This document shows, piece by piece, positions 43,702 through 51,907 of a DNA stretch of 64,000 nt; the first letter of the stretch is position 1, and every line of letters begins with the position of its first letter. The translations under genes and the position numbers were made by a program. Source of the DNA: Taishania sp036758285. Lineage in GTDB: Bacteria > Bacteroidota > Bacteroidia > Flavobacteriales_D > Crocinitomicaceae. The stretch covers positions 62,001-126,000 of the forward strand of contig DAIOWV010000001.1 in NCBI GenBank assembly GCA_036758285.1, written 5' to 3'. The notes under the pieces were generated by a model that had not been told where the DNA came from, did no database searches, and saw only the letters and a program-made list of their open reading frames with translations.

Positions 43702-44763
43702 TCACATATTCATCACTCTTTCTTGATGGCGAATTGATTCTTGATGAATGGCGTCCATCACTTGTCGAATAAATTTCAAAGAAAGTCCATTTTCATTTGC
43801 ACTATTCAATCGATTTGAAATTATTTTTGCCCAATGTTCTTGTTGAAGAATCGTGATATTATTTTCTTGTTTAAATCTTCCGACATCTTCACTAATCTTC
43901 ATTCTTTCTGCTAATAAAAAGAAAATTCGATCATCTAGTGCTGCCGTCATTGATCTCATTTTTTCCAATTCAATCAAAATATCATTGGTTACATTTTTTG
44001 AACGCAGCACCAATTTACTTAATATACTTCCCAATCCATCTGCTGTAACTTGTTGTGCAGCATCTGACCAAGCCTCATCCGGATTTGGATGTGTTTCAAT
44101 CATCAGTCCATCAAAATTCAAATCCATTGCTTTTTGAGAAACTTCTAACAATAAATTTCTATTCCCTGTGATGTGACTTGGATCACAAATAATTGGAAGA
44201 TCAGGAATTCTTTCTTTTAAGGCAATAGGTAGTTCCCAATTTGGAACATTCCTATATTTTTCGTGTTTATAGATAGAAAAACCTCTGTGTATCGCTACTA
44301 AATCTGATATTCCCGATTTTTCAAGCCGTTCAAATGCACCTAACCACAAATCTACATCTGGATTTACAGGGTTTTTAACCATGACTGGAATAGTTACGCC
44401 TTTCAATACATCTGCAATTTCCTGAACAGCAAATGGGTTAACAGTTGTTCTTGCTCCAATCCAAAGAATATCAACGCCAGCTTTTAATGCTAATTCAACA
44501 TGTGCTTTATTGGCAACCTCTGTTGTTGTTGGTAATCCTGTTAACTTACCTGCCTCAACCAACCATGAGAGCGCCACCTCTCCTACTCCTTCAAATGAAT
44601 CTGGACGAGTACGAGGTTTCCATATACCTGCTCGCAAAACATCTGCCAATCTTTTTTCACTAATTTGACTACAAATTTGAATGACTTGTTCTTCAGTTTC
44701 TGCACTACATGGTCCAGCTATAACAAAAGGTCGCTTAGATTTTATGGAATTGGATAAATTCAT
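43702..44763 (-). CDS. Bifunctional DAHP synthase / chorismate mutase
   Basis: 353 residues. The N-terminal part (1-255) is a KDPG-like DAHP synthase: FVIAGPCSAETEEQVI (13-28), LRAGIWKPRTRPDSFEGVGE, VMVKNPVNPDVDLWLGA, ICDPSHITGNR. The C-terminal part (about 265-353) is an AroQ-type chorismate mutase (IELEKMRSMTAALDDRIFFL). It thus catalyses the entry step of the shikimate pathway and the branch step from chorismate to prephenate. The fusion lets prephenate or chorismate act as feedback signal on the synthase, as shown in related fused enzymes. No N-terminal ACT domain. aroA follows 43 bp downstream; the assembly gap lies just upstream. Confidence 0.93.
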   Translation of the reverse strand: MNLSNSIKSKRPFVIAGPCSAETEEQVIQICSQISEKRLADVLRAGIWKPRTRPDSFEGVGEVALSWLVEAGKLTGLPTTTEVANKAHVELALKAGVDILWIGARTTVNPFAVQEIADVLKGVTIPVMVKNPVNPDVDLWLGAFERLEKSGISDLVAIHRGFSIYKHEKYRNVPNWELPIALKERIPDLPIICDPSHITGNRNLLLEVSQKAMDLNFDGLMIETHPNPDEAWSDAAQQVTADGLGSILSKLVLRSKNVTNDILIELEKMRSMTAALDDRIFFLLAERMKISEDVGRFKQENNITILQQEHWAKIISNRLNSANENGLSLKFIRQVMDAIHQESIRHQERVMNM

Positions 44764-44816
44764 TTTAATGATGGATGAAAAATAATTTATAAAAGGCTAA
44801 TTGATTCAATTCTTTT

Positions 44817-45494
44817 TTATTCCNNNNNNNNNNNNNNNNNNNNNNNNNNNNNNTTTAAATAATACGGCTCAAAATAAGCAACATCTTCAAAGTCATTATT
44901 TTGAAATTTTTTAAATGCGATAGATACATGTCCCTCAGCAGAAGATTTTACTGATGAGTCAATTTGAATGGACCTCTCATTCCAAACGTCAATTAATTTA
45001 CTACCACCATCACCCACAACTATAAAAGGTTCAAATTCTTTATATGAATTTTGATCAATGATATCTGCAGAAATTGGTTTTATCAATTTTAAATCATGAG
45101 AATAAATTGCTGAAAAAACTTCCATTCTTCTTGCATCAATCATAGCACATACATTAGAATCCTTGTATTTTAATTGACCCAAAAAAGCTAAATTAAGTAA
45201 CGAATCCACAGAAATTAAAGGGATGTTTAAAGCATAACAAAGTCCTTTAGCAGTAGACACACCAATTCTCAACCCTGTATAAGAACCTGGTCCAGATGTA
45301 ACGGAAACAGCACTTAATTGCTGTGATTTGATATTGGCTTTATTAAGCACATCCTCAATAAACATTGTGATAAATTCACCATGTACATATTCGGAATCAT
45401 CTGACTCTTTGGTAAAAAGTAATTTACCATTATTTGACAATGCAACAGAACAAACTTTTGTTGCAGTTTCAATGTGTAATATAAAGCAATCCAT
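44817..45494 (-). CDS. tsaB: tRNA threonylcarbamoyladenosine biosynthesis protein TsaB (interrupted by assembly gap)
   Basis: 225 residues as assembled. Non-catalytic ASKHA-fold partner of TsaD in t6A37 modification of tRNAs. Seen: CFILHIETATKVCSVALSNN at the start and the TsaB signature SVTSGPGSYTGLRIGVSTAKGL (residues about 64-85). Eleven codons near the C-terminus fall in 30 N (44824-44853); if the gap length is arbitrary, the last residues and the stop at 44817 may be wrong. Its ATG overlaps the stop of the upstream response regulator gene by 1 nt, so the two are co-translated. Confidence 0.88.
   Translation of the reverse strand: MDCFILHIETATKVCSVALSNNGKLLFTKESDDSEYVHGEFITMFIEDVLNKANIKSQQLSAVSVTSGPGSYTGLRIGVSTAKGLCYALNIPLISVDSLLNLAFLGQLKYKDSNVCAMIDARRMEVFSAIYSHDLKLIKPISADIIDQNSYKEFEPFIVVGDGGSKLIDVWNERSIQIDSSVKSSAEGHVSIAFKKFQNNDFEDVAYFEPYYLXXXXXXXXXXXE
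44824..44853. other. Assembly gap, 30 N
   Basis: Thirty consecutive N inside the 3' end of tsaB. The true length is unknown. The spacing to the DAHP-synthase gene (44763) and the end of tsaB are therefore uncertain. Confidence 0.99.
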
Positions 45495-46183
45495 TAATCA
45501 GTTACTTCTAACTTAAATCCAACTCCATGAATATTACTTATAGAAATACGCTCATCTTCTTTGAAATATTTTCTCAACTTCGTGATAAAAACATCCAAAC
45601 TTCTACCTACAAAATAGTCATCTTGTCCCCAAACTGCATTTAATATCATCTCTCTAGAAACAACCTGATTTTTAAATTTTGTTAGTATTCTCAATATGTG
45701 AGCTTCTTTTTTTGTTAGTACTTTAGAAAATTGTGAATGAGTTAATGTATAATTTTCAGAATCAAACTGATAATCTCCGATTAAAAATACTTTTTCCTCC
45801 TCTTCTTCTGTATGAATATTCACTCGTTTCAACAAAGCAATCACACGCAATTGAAGTTCTTCCACAGAAAACGGCTTCGTCAAATAATCATCACCACCTG
45901 CTTTAAATCCTTCAATTTTATCTTCTGTCATTGATTTGGCTGTCAAAAATAAAATTGGAACTTCTTTATTTATTTTTCTAATTTCTCTTGCCAGTGTAAA
46001 CCCATCTTTCTTTGGCATCATTACATCAAAAAGACATAAATGAAAAGTTTCTTCATTAAATCGCTTAAATCCTTCTGCACCATCAGTGCATAATGAAACT
46101 TGATAACCGTCCCGTTTCAATTGATCTGAAATCACAAAACCAAGACTTGTATCATCTTCTACCAATAAAATTTTAGGTGTCAT
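45494..46183 (-). CDS. OmpR-family response regulator
   Basis: 229 residues: receiver domain 1-120 with acidic pocket (VEDD, 8-11), phosphoacceptor Asp53 (CLFDVMMPKKDG), Thr in LFLTAKS and Lys in LTKPFS; then a winged-helix DNA-binding domain (about 135-229; RSLDVFITKLRKYF). It resembles RprY-type regulators of Bacteroidota. No sensor kinase is adjacent; instead tsaB follows with a 1-nt overlap. A candidate sRNA or attenuated leader lies 100 bp upstream on the same strand (46281-46349). Confidence 0.92.
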   Translation of the reverse strand: MTPKILLVEDDTSLGFVISDQLKRDGYQVSLCTDGAEGFKRFNEETFHLCLFDVMMPKKDGFTLAREIRKINKEVPILFLTAKSMTEDKIEGFKAGGDDYLTKPFSVEELQLRVIALLKRVNIHTEEEEEKVFLIGDYQFDSENYTLTHSQFSKVLTKKEAHILRILTKFKNQVVSREMILNAVWGQDDYFVGRSLDVFITKLRKYFKEDERISISNIHGVGFKLEVTD

Positions 46184-46280
46184 ATTTCTAATTTACTTTA
46201 TGCTAAAGTAATAGTTTATATTCTCCAAGGCAACTAAAAATTACAAAATATTTTGAAATTCATAAAAGGTAGAATTGTCG

Positions 46281-46349
46281 TAAAAAAATAAGAGTCCCAA
46301 ATGAAATCTGGAACTCTTATCACACTAATCAACCTAACCTACTACTACT
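46281..46349 (-). ncRNA. Candidate short RNA or transcription attenuator upstream of the response regulator
   Basis: On the minus strand an exact -7 element TATCTTTG (46355-46362) is followed within 30 nt by a strong hairpin (ATAAGAGTTCCA with TGGGACTCTTAT, 46309-46320 and 46288-46299, one G-U pair) and seven T. The predicted transcript is about 65-70 nt and begins with AAGTAGTAGTAGGTTAGG and more of the same type. No start codon leads to a useful frame. Either it is a free sRNA, or it is the terminated leader of the response-regulator/tsaB operon whose ATG lies about 100 nt further. Confidence 0.6.
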
Positions 46350-46354
46350 TGATA

Positions 46355-46362
46355 CAAAGATA
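46355..46362 (-). promoter_or_regulatory. -7 promoter element of the short RNA
   Basis: TATCTTTG, exact TAnnTTTG on the minus strand, with a TTG 22 bp upstream on that strand as possible -33. Confidence 0.6.
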
Positions 46363-46499
46363 TAGTAAAAATCGAACCAAATATCAATTTTATCGAAGTA
46401 TAAAAAAAGGGATAATTTATAGGAACTTAACAATTCAATAGATTGTTGTGATTGTTATTATTTATAAAAATGCGTAATATATGTGTGTTATAATTAATT

Positions 46500-46510
46500 G
46501 AGTAGGGGTA
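46500..46510 (+). promoter_or_regulatory. GAGTAGGGGTA motif upstream of the second response regulator
   Basis: GAGTAGGGGTA stands out as a G-rich word in a very AT-rich 250-bp stretch, 99 bp before the response-regulator ATG. The reverse complement (TACCCCTACTC) recurs in front of the 53581 gene. I see it nowhere else between genes here. Function unknown; an operator is a guess. The rest of 46363-46608 holds nothing I can name. Confidence 0.35.
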
Positions 46511-46608
46511 GTCATTATTAGAAATTTTAGAAAAAGTATAAATAGGATTCCAATTTTATGAGATTTTTAGATTAATTTTATATCAATTCAACGTTAATTT
46601 TAGGCTGT

Positions 46609-47274
46609 ATGAAGATATTAATTATTGATGACGAGGATGATATTCGTGAAATCCTTAAATATAATTTAACCAAAGAAGGGTACGAAACGTTCGAAGCTCA
46701 CAATGGAGAAGAAGGTTTAAAACAGTGTCTAGAAATAAAACCTGATTTGGTTATTCTAGACATTATGATGCCTGGAATGGATGGAATTGAAGTGTGTGAA
46801 ACCATTAGAAAAACTCCTGGTTTGGATAAGGTATTAATTTGCTTTCTAACAGCCAGAGGTGAAGATTATAGTCAAATTGCAGGTCTAGATGCCGGGGCAG
46901 ATGATTTTGTTGCAAAACCTATCAAACCAAAAGTTCTGATATCTAGAATCAATGCTCTCTTGAGAAGAAAATCTGATGATGTAAAATCAGTTACTCCAGG
47001 TTTAATAATCAATCGTGAGCGTTATCATGTTGAGCTAGATGGAAAAATTATTCAATTACCAAGAAAGGAGTTTGAATTATTAGCACTATTAACATCAAAA
47101 CCTGGAAGTGTATTTGAACGAGATGTTATTTTAGATTCTGTTTGGGGCTCTGAAATCGTAGTTGGCGACAGAACAATTGATGTTCATATTAGAAAATTAA
47201 GAGAAAAAATAGGTTCAGATTGTATTGTTACAATTAAAGGAATTGGTTACAAATACCAAGAAAAAGAACAATAA
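46609..47274 (+). CDS. PhoB/OmpR-family response regulator
   Basis: 221 residues: receiver domain (acidic pocket DDEDD 7-11; phosphoacceptor Asp51 in VILDIMMPGMDG; Lys in VAKPIKP) and winged-helix domain (about 125-221; GDRTIDVHIRKLREKIG). It resembles PhoB-like regulators. No histidine kinase is next to it, so the cognate sensor is elsewhere. The gene is divergent from the other response regulator across 425 bp, and is followed by the TPR lipoprotein gene, which has its own promoter. Confidence 0.93.
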   Translation: MKILIIDDEDDIREILKYNLTKEGYETFEAHNGEEGLKQCLEIKPDLVILDIMMPGMDGIEVCETIRKTPGLDKVLICFLTARGEDYSQIAGLDAGADDFVAKPIKPKVLISRINALLRRKSDDVKSVTPGLIINRERYHVELDGKIIQLPRKEFELLALLTSKPGSVFERDVILDSVWGSEIVVGDRTIDVHIRKLREKIGSDCIVTIKGIGYKYQEKEQ

Positions 47275-47309
47275 TTCTTAAATTAACATCAAAATTGAAT
47301 ACAAACCTC

Positions 47310-47339
47310 TTGAAGGTTGAAAAAACATTCGTAGTTTTG
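47310..47339 (+). promoter_or_regulatory. Promoter of the TPR lipoprotein gene
   Basis: TTG (47310-47312), 19-bp spacer, TAGTTTTG (47332-47339): a full -33/-7 pair, 71 bp before the ATG at 47410. Confidence 0.6.
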
Positions 47340-47409
47340 GGTATCTTATATTTTCAATATTTATGGATTTGTATTCTTTCATAAATAAACAATTAAATTA
47401 TCTGTTAAA

Positions 47410-48426
47410 ATGAAAAACAGTTTATTTCTCATTATTTCTTTATTTCTTGTTTATTCTTGCTCTAATAATTCAACTGACAAGAATAAATCTGTACAACCCA
47501 CAGCTTCCAACATAGACAGTTTGGTTCTTTTGTATCCAGACAGTGTTCCATTATTAATATTTAGAGGAAATGAAGCTTTAAAAAATTATCGTTTTTTTGA
47601 TGCTTTGGCAGATGGTGCACGTGCTTTCAGATTAGATAGTAGTAATGTTGATGCAAGAATGTTATATGCACAATCATTAAACAATAAGTCTAATAGAAGT
47701 ATTGAAGAGGTTGCAATTGCACAAAGACATTTTAAATATATCGTTTCAAAGCAACCAAAAAATACAGATGCTTTGGTGGCTTTAGCAACGACTTACAGAC
47801 ATTTTCAAGATGTGGACAATGCATTTAAATATGTGAATGACGCTCTAAGAATTGATCCAAAGAAAAGAGAAGCTTATGCATTAAAAGGGTCAATCTATAT
47901 GGATTTAAAAAATTACGATTTAGCAAAATCTTCTTATGAGACCGCCGTTCAACAAGACCCAAATTTTTACGAAGCTTATTTGCACTTAGCTGTTCTATAT
48001 CACAAAGATCAAAATCCAATTAGTTTGGAATATTATCAAACTGCATATGAATTAAACCCTAAAAATCCAGAGTTTTTATATTCTTGGGCCTTTGCGTTAG
48101 AATCATTTGGAAAAATTGAGGAAGCAAAAGAAAAATATAGACTGATGTCTCAAAATGAAGAAAAATACTTCAAAGCAAGAGGTTTGTTTCATTTAGGTCA
48201 TATCAAACAACGATTAGAAAATCAAGTAGATAGCGCAATATACTTCTATACACAAGCAATAAATAATCAATATGATTATATTGAAGCTTACCATAATAGA
48301 GGAATGTGTTATGAACTAAAAGGTGATAATCAAAGTGCTAAACAAGAGTATTTAGAAGCTCTTAAGTACAATCGAGACTTTGAATTATCCATTGAAGCTT
48401 TTAATAGATTAAATAAAAATCATTAA
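47410..48426 (+). CDS. TPR-repeat lipoprotein
   Basis: 338 residues: lipoprotein signal (FLVYSC, Cys17) followed by about seven tetratricopeptide repeats (about 40-335; for example ALVALATTYRHFQDVDNAFKY and EAYALKGSIYMDLKNYDLAK). TPR arrays serve protein-protein binding; attachment to the outer membrane facing the periplasm is likely. No enzyme domain. The downstream membrane-protein gene overlaps its stop by 1 nt (TAATG), so the two are translated together and may work together. Confidence 0.83.
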   Translation: MKNSLFLIISLFLVYSCSNNSTDKNKSVQPTASNIDSLVLLYPDSVPLLIFRGNEALKNYRFFDALADGARAFRLDSSNVDARMLYAQSLNNKSNRSIEEVAIAQRHFKYIVSKQPKNTDALVALATTYRHFQDVDNAFKYVNDALRIDPKKREAYALKGSIYMDLKNYDLAKSSYETAVQQDPNFYEAYLHLAVLYHKDQNPISLEYYQTAYELNPKNPEFLYSWAFALESFGKIEEAKEKYRLMSQNEEKYFKARGLFHLGHIKQRLENQVDSAIYFYTQAINNQYDYIEAYHNRGMCYELKGDNQSAKQEYLEALKYNRDFELSIEAFNRLNKNH

Positions 48427-49046
48427 TGCTCAAACGTCAACTTTACATTCAGTTAATTTCTAACTGTATCATCCCTATTTTAGGATTTTGGTTATGGAAT
48501 TGGAGTTTGTATTTTATTTTGTTGTTTTATATTTTGGATATTCTATCTTCTGAAATTGTTCACTTTTTAAAAGTCAGAAAAATAAAAGAAATTCAAGAAA
48601 CTGGATTAATAGCGATACCAACCAGAACATATAGTATTGTTTCCATCATGTTTTTGTTTCTAATAATTTTGGAAATTAACACGGGAATGATTTTGTATCA
48701 TCCGACAATTGATATTAAAGTAGAAATTTGGGCTTTCCTTTCTTATGTTGAAATGGGTATTCCACAAGGAATAGTATTGTTACCATTAATCGCAATGATG
48801 ACTTATACATCCTATAAAGTAGATTTCATTGTTCCAAAAGCTTATCTATACATACAAGAAAAGCAATCATGGAAAAATCATTTAAAAGAGCGATTTGTAC
48901 TTCTGTCGTTTTGTATTATTCTTACTCTTTTCGCTGTTTCTTTTAATCTGAAGGAATGGATTGTGTTGGTTGTTATTCTTGTTTTTACAACAGGATATAA
49001 TTATTTACAAGGGATAGAGCGTATTTCTACTTATAACAATCGTTAA
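48426..49046 (+). CDS. Integral membrane protein of unknown function (DUF6498-like)
   Basis: 206 residues with five or six membrane helices (about 9-35, 66-88, 100-125, 153-172, 174-192) and short charged loops. It has the flavour of the DUF6498 family, but I cannot place it firmly. Its start overlaps the stop of the TPR lipoprotein gene, and its end overlaps the convergent DUF6089 gene by 4 bp. No catalytic motif visible. Confidence 0.6.
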   Translation: MLKRQLYIQLISNCIIPILGFWLWNWSLYFILLFYILDILSSEIVHFLKVRKIKEIQETGLIAIPTRTYSIVSIMFLFLIILEINTGMILYHPTIDIKVEIWAFLSYVEMGIPQGIVLLPLIAMMTYTSYKVDFIVPKAYLYIQEKQSWKNHLKERFVLLSFCIILTLFAVSFNLKEWIVLVVILVFTTGYNYLQGIERISTYNNR

Positions 49047-49873
49047 TGTTTAAAAGCACATTTACTTGGGTCACCCAATCTAAATGTAAAGGTCATTGCA
49101 AAAAATGAATACCAGTCTTTTGTTGTAGCAGTTCCTCTTTTACCGTAACGATTTCCATCCAAACTTCTATTTGCAAGTGTTGCTGCTAATGGTCCATTTT
49201 CGTTAGCGAGCAACGTGGGATCTAAATAAGTATCAGCACCTACGTCATCTAAATAATCTGTAAAGGTTTTACGTATGCCATATTCTATACCGATTGAAGA
49301 TTTTCTTCCTAAAGCTAATTTCATTCCAACCCCTAATGGAATAGACATTTGATAAAGCCCATATCTACCTTTTGAATTGAGAGTTGTACCTTGTCCTTCT
49401 GTCCCTATAGGTTGTAAATAAATCAGTTCATCATTATACATCGTTGCTGGATTCATTTTAAAACCTGCAATTTGTACCAATAAATAAGCTGTTCCCCGAT
49501 ATTTTGAACTTCCAAGTTGGAAAGGCATATAGTGAAATTCAACTCCAGCTGCTAATTCGAATATTTCAGATTTAAAACTTAGATTTCTATTTTTTAATAA
49601 TGTTTCTTTTGACCAGGCATCATCACCAACAACATTTCCGTAAATAAAATTAGCTCTAAATGCTAATCGAGAATTAACATTGTATCGATAGAGAAGTCCT
49701 CCTGCTGGTTGTGTACCTTTGAAATGTCCAAATCTATTTAAATCTCCAATATAATACATTCCACCAAGAAGCAAGCCAACTTCAGAGCGTGACATATGCG
49801 TGTGGAACTGGGATCTTGAAACAAGAGAGCAACCAGTAATAAATAAAAAAAAGATGATATTTTTTAACTTCAT
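49043..49873 (-). CDS. DUF6089 outer-membrane beta-barrel protein
   Basis: 276 residues: signal peptide (about 1-22) and then SEVGLLLGGMYYIGDLNRFGHF (about 30-52), the entry block typical of the Bacteroidota DUF6089 barrels, followed by alternating strands (RLAFRANFIYGNVVGDD; IPLGVGMKLALGRKSSIGIEYG; FAMTFTFRLGDP). A Cys within the signal (TGCS) could also make it a lipoprotein. Function unknown; members often sit near uppS-bamA, which are not here. Convergent with the preceding membrane-protein gene. Confidence 0.8.
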   Translation of the reverse strand: MKLKNIIFFLFITGCSLVSRSQFHTHMSRSEVGLLLGGMYYIGDLNRFGHFKGTQPAGGLLYRYNVNSRLAFRANFIYGNVVGDDAWSKETLLKNRNLSFKSEIFELAAGVEFHYMPFQLGSSKYRGTAYLLVQIAGFKMNPATMYNDELIYLQPIGTEGQGTTLNSKGRYGLYQMSIPLGVGMKLALGRKSSIGIEYGIRKTFTDYLDDVGADTYLDPTLLANENGPLAATLANRSLDGNRYGKRGTATTKDWYSFFAMTFTFRLGDPSKCAFKH

Positions 49874-49914
49874 TTCCTAAATTGAACGGAAAAATAGAAA
49901 GAATATTTTAATTA

Positions 49915-49951
49915 AAAAAAGAAAGACGCATAGACTCTTTGTCTATACGTC
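49915..49951 (-). terminator. Terminator of the acyl-CoA dehydrogenase gene
   Basis: Stem GACGTATAGAC/GTCTATGCGTC on the minus strand (49941-49951 with 49925-49935, one wobble, loop of 5), followed by TTTCTTTTTTT. It lies 25 bp after the stop at 49977. Confidence 0.85.
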
Positions 49952-49976
49952 CTTTCAAAAAGAATTAATCTAATAA

Positions 49977-51761
49977 TTACAAAGAATAATATCCATCATT
50001 GATGAATTTTTGAGCAATCACTTGACGTGTTTCTTTTGGATTGATGTTTTCTAATTTTGTAAAACGTTTTAATCCCATCAACATCATTCTCAATTCATCT
50101 CCCTCGGCAAAAGAGTTTAATACATCTTTTCCAAGTTTATTGATTTTATCAGCAGCATCATAGAAGAAAGTTTTAACAATAGCAATTTGAATTGCTGCAG
50201 CTTCTTCTCCTTTTGCCTCAATTAATTTTTGAACGCGTAACAATGCAGACTCAGCTTCATAAACAATAATTGCAATGTCAGCGATTCCCATTAATACTTC
50301 TTGTTCTTTAGAAAGTGTATTCATTAATTTTTGTACTGCAGAACCTGCAGCCATTAAAATAACTTTCTTAAATCCTTTCAAAGCAGCTTGCTCAGCACCT
50401 AATACACCTTGTGGAGCTTCACCGAAATCTGGAATACTCATTAATTCATTCGCTACTGCCATTGCTGGCCCCATCAAATCTAATTCACCTTTCATTGCTC
50501 TGCGAAGAACCATTTCAACAATCAACATACGGTTGATTTCATTTGTTCCTTCAAAGATACGATTGATTCTAGAGTCTCTGTATGCTCTTTCGACACTTGA
50601 TTCAGCCGAATAACCCATACCTCCAAAAATCTGAACAGCCTCATCTACAACATAATCCAATGTTTCAGAACCAGAAACTTTTAAAATCGCACATTCAGGA
50701 GCAAATAATTCAATTCCTTTTAATGTCGCTGTTCCTTTATCTACACCTTCTGCAACATAAGCTTCGATTGCATCATCGATGTTTTGTCCAGCACGATAAA
50801 TAGCAGATTCAGTAACAAACGTACGAATTACTTGTTCAGCAATTTTATAACGAATTGCACCATATTTTGAAATTGGACGTCCAAATTGTTCTCTTTCATT
50901 TGCATAGCGAATCGACTCATTGATTGCGTCTTTTGCTCCACCTGTAACACCAGCACCTAACTTAATACGACCAATATTCAAGATGTTTAATGCAATTTTA
51001 AATCCGTTTTCACGCTCAGAAAGCATGTTTTCAACAGGAACTTTTACATTATTAAAGAATACTTGACGAGTAGAAGATCCTTTAATACCCATTTTCTTTT
51101 CTTCAGGATTTAAAGAAATTCCCTCAGAATCTGCTTCAACTAAAAATGCAGTTAATTTTGAATCATCATCAATTTTAGCAAAAACAGTAAATAAATTTGC
51201 AAATCCACCATTTGTGATCCACATTTTTTGACCGTTAAGTGTATAGTATTTACCATCTTCACTTAAAACCGCCTTTGTTTTTCCGGAATTAGCATCAGAA
51301 CCTGATCCTGGCTCAGTTAAACAATAAGCCGCTTTCCATTCACCCGTAGCTAATTTACCACTGTATTTTTCTTTTTGTGCTTCTGTTCCATAATACAACA
51401 ATGGTAAAGATCCAATACCTGTATGAGCTCCATAAGCAACTGAAAAAGAATATCCTTTCCCTAAATGTTCTGTTGCTAAAAGAGATGTTTTAAAGTCAAC
51501 ACCCATCCCATTATATTGTTCAGGAACAGAAAGTCCTAACAATCCTAATTCACCAGCTTTTTCCAATAAAGAAACCATTAAGCCATCTTCCATCGAATCA
51601 ACTCGATCCAAAACTGGTGTAATCTCCTGTGCAATAAAATCATCACACATTTGAGCAATCATTTTTTGCTCTTCTGTCCATTCCTCTGGAGTAAAAATTT
51701 CACTTGGCAAAGTATCTTTAATGATAAATTCCCCACCTTTAATAGTGTTTTTTGTTGACAT
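49977..51761 (-). CDS. Long acyl-CoA dehydrogenase (VLCAD-like)
   Basis: 594 residues, longer than the usual 380 because of a helical C-terminal extension (about 420-594) as in very-long-chain enzymes. Seen: YCLTEPGSGSDANSGKT (about 152-168), QKMWITNGGFANLFTVFAK (about 178), REQFGRPISKYGAIR (about 290), QIFGGMGYSAESSVERAYRD (about 373-392) and the catalytic-Glu block IFEGTNEINR (about 401-410). It starts a beta-oxidation cycle by forming the 2,3-enoyl-CoA and passes electrons to ETF (etfBA at 22.6 kb). No thiolase or hydratase gene is adjacent. Single-gene unit. Confidence 0.92.
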   Translation of the reverse strand: MSTKNTIKGGEFIIKDTLPSEIFTPEEWTEEQKMIAQMCDDFIAQEITPVLDRVDSMEDGLMVSLLEKAGELGLLGLSVPEQYNGMGVDFKTSLLATEHLGKGYSFSVAYGAHTGIGSLPLLYYGTEAQKEKYSGKLATGEWKAAYCLTEPGSGSDANSGKTKAVLSEDGKYYTLNGQKMWITNGGFANLFTVFAKIDDDSKLTAFLVEADSEGISLNPEEKKMGIKGSSTRQVFFNNVKVPVENMLSERENGFKIALNILNIGRIKLGAGVTGGAKDAINESIRYANEREQFGRPISKYGAIRYKIAEQVIRTFVTESAIYRAGQNIDDAIEAYVAEGVDKGTATLKGIELFAPECAILKVSGSETLDYVVDEAVQIFGGMGYSAESSVERAYRDSRINRIFEGTNEINRMLIVEMVLRRAMKGELDLMGPAMAVANELMSIPDFGEAPQGVLGAEQAALKGFKKVILMAAGSAVQKLMNTLSKEQEVLMGIADIAIIVYEAESALLRVQKLIEAKGEEAAAIQIAIVKTFFYDAADKINKLGKDVLNSFAEGDELRMMLMGLKRFTKLENINPKETRQVIAQKFINDGYYSL

Positions 51762-51907
51762 ATATTTAGAATTTGTTAATTATCGCTCCGCTAAAGATAT
51801 AAAAATATTTTAATACTATGCATGCATATAAAAATATTTTCTTTGGTATGTTTTTAGACAAAAAATCCAAAAGAAACAAAATCAATATTATTTCGTTAAT
51901 TTAGATT

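Noticed and set aside
49043..49060. Terminator between the membrane-protein gene (48426) and the convergent DUF6089 gene
   Set aside because: The two genes overlap by 4 bp and no hairpin is seen; none is called.
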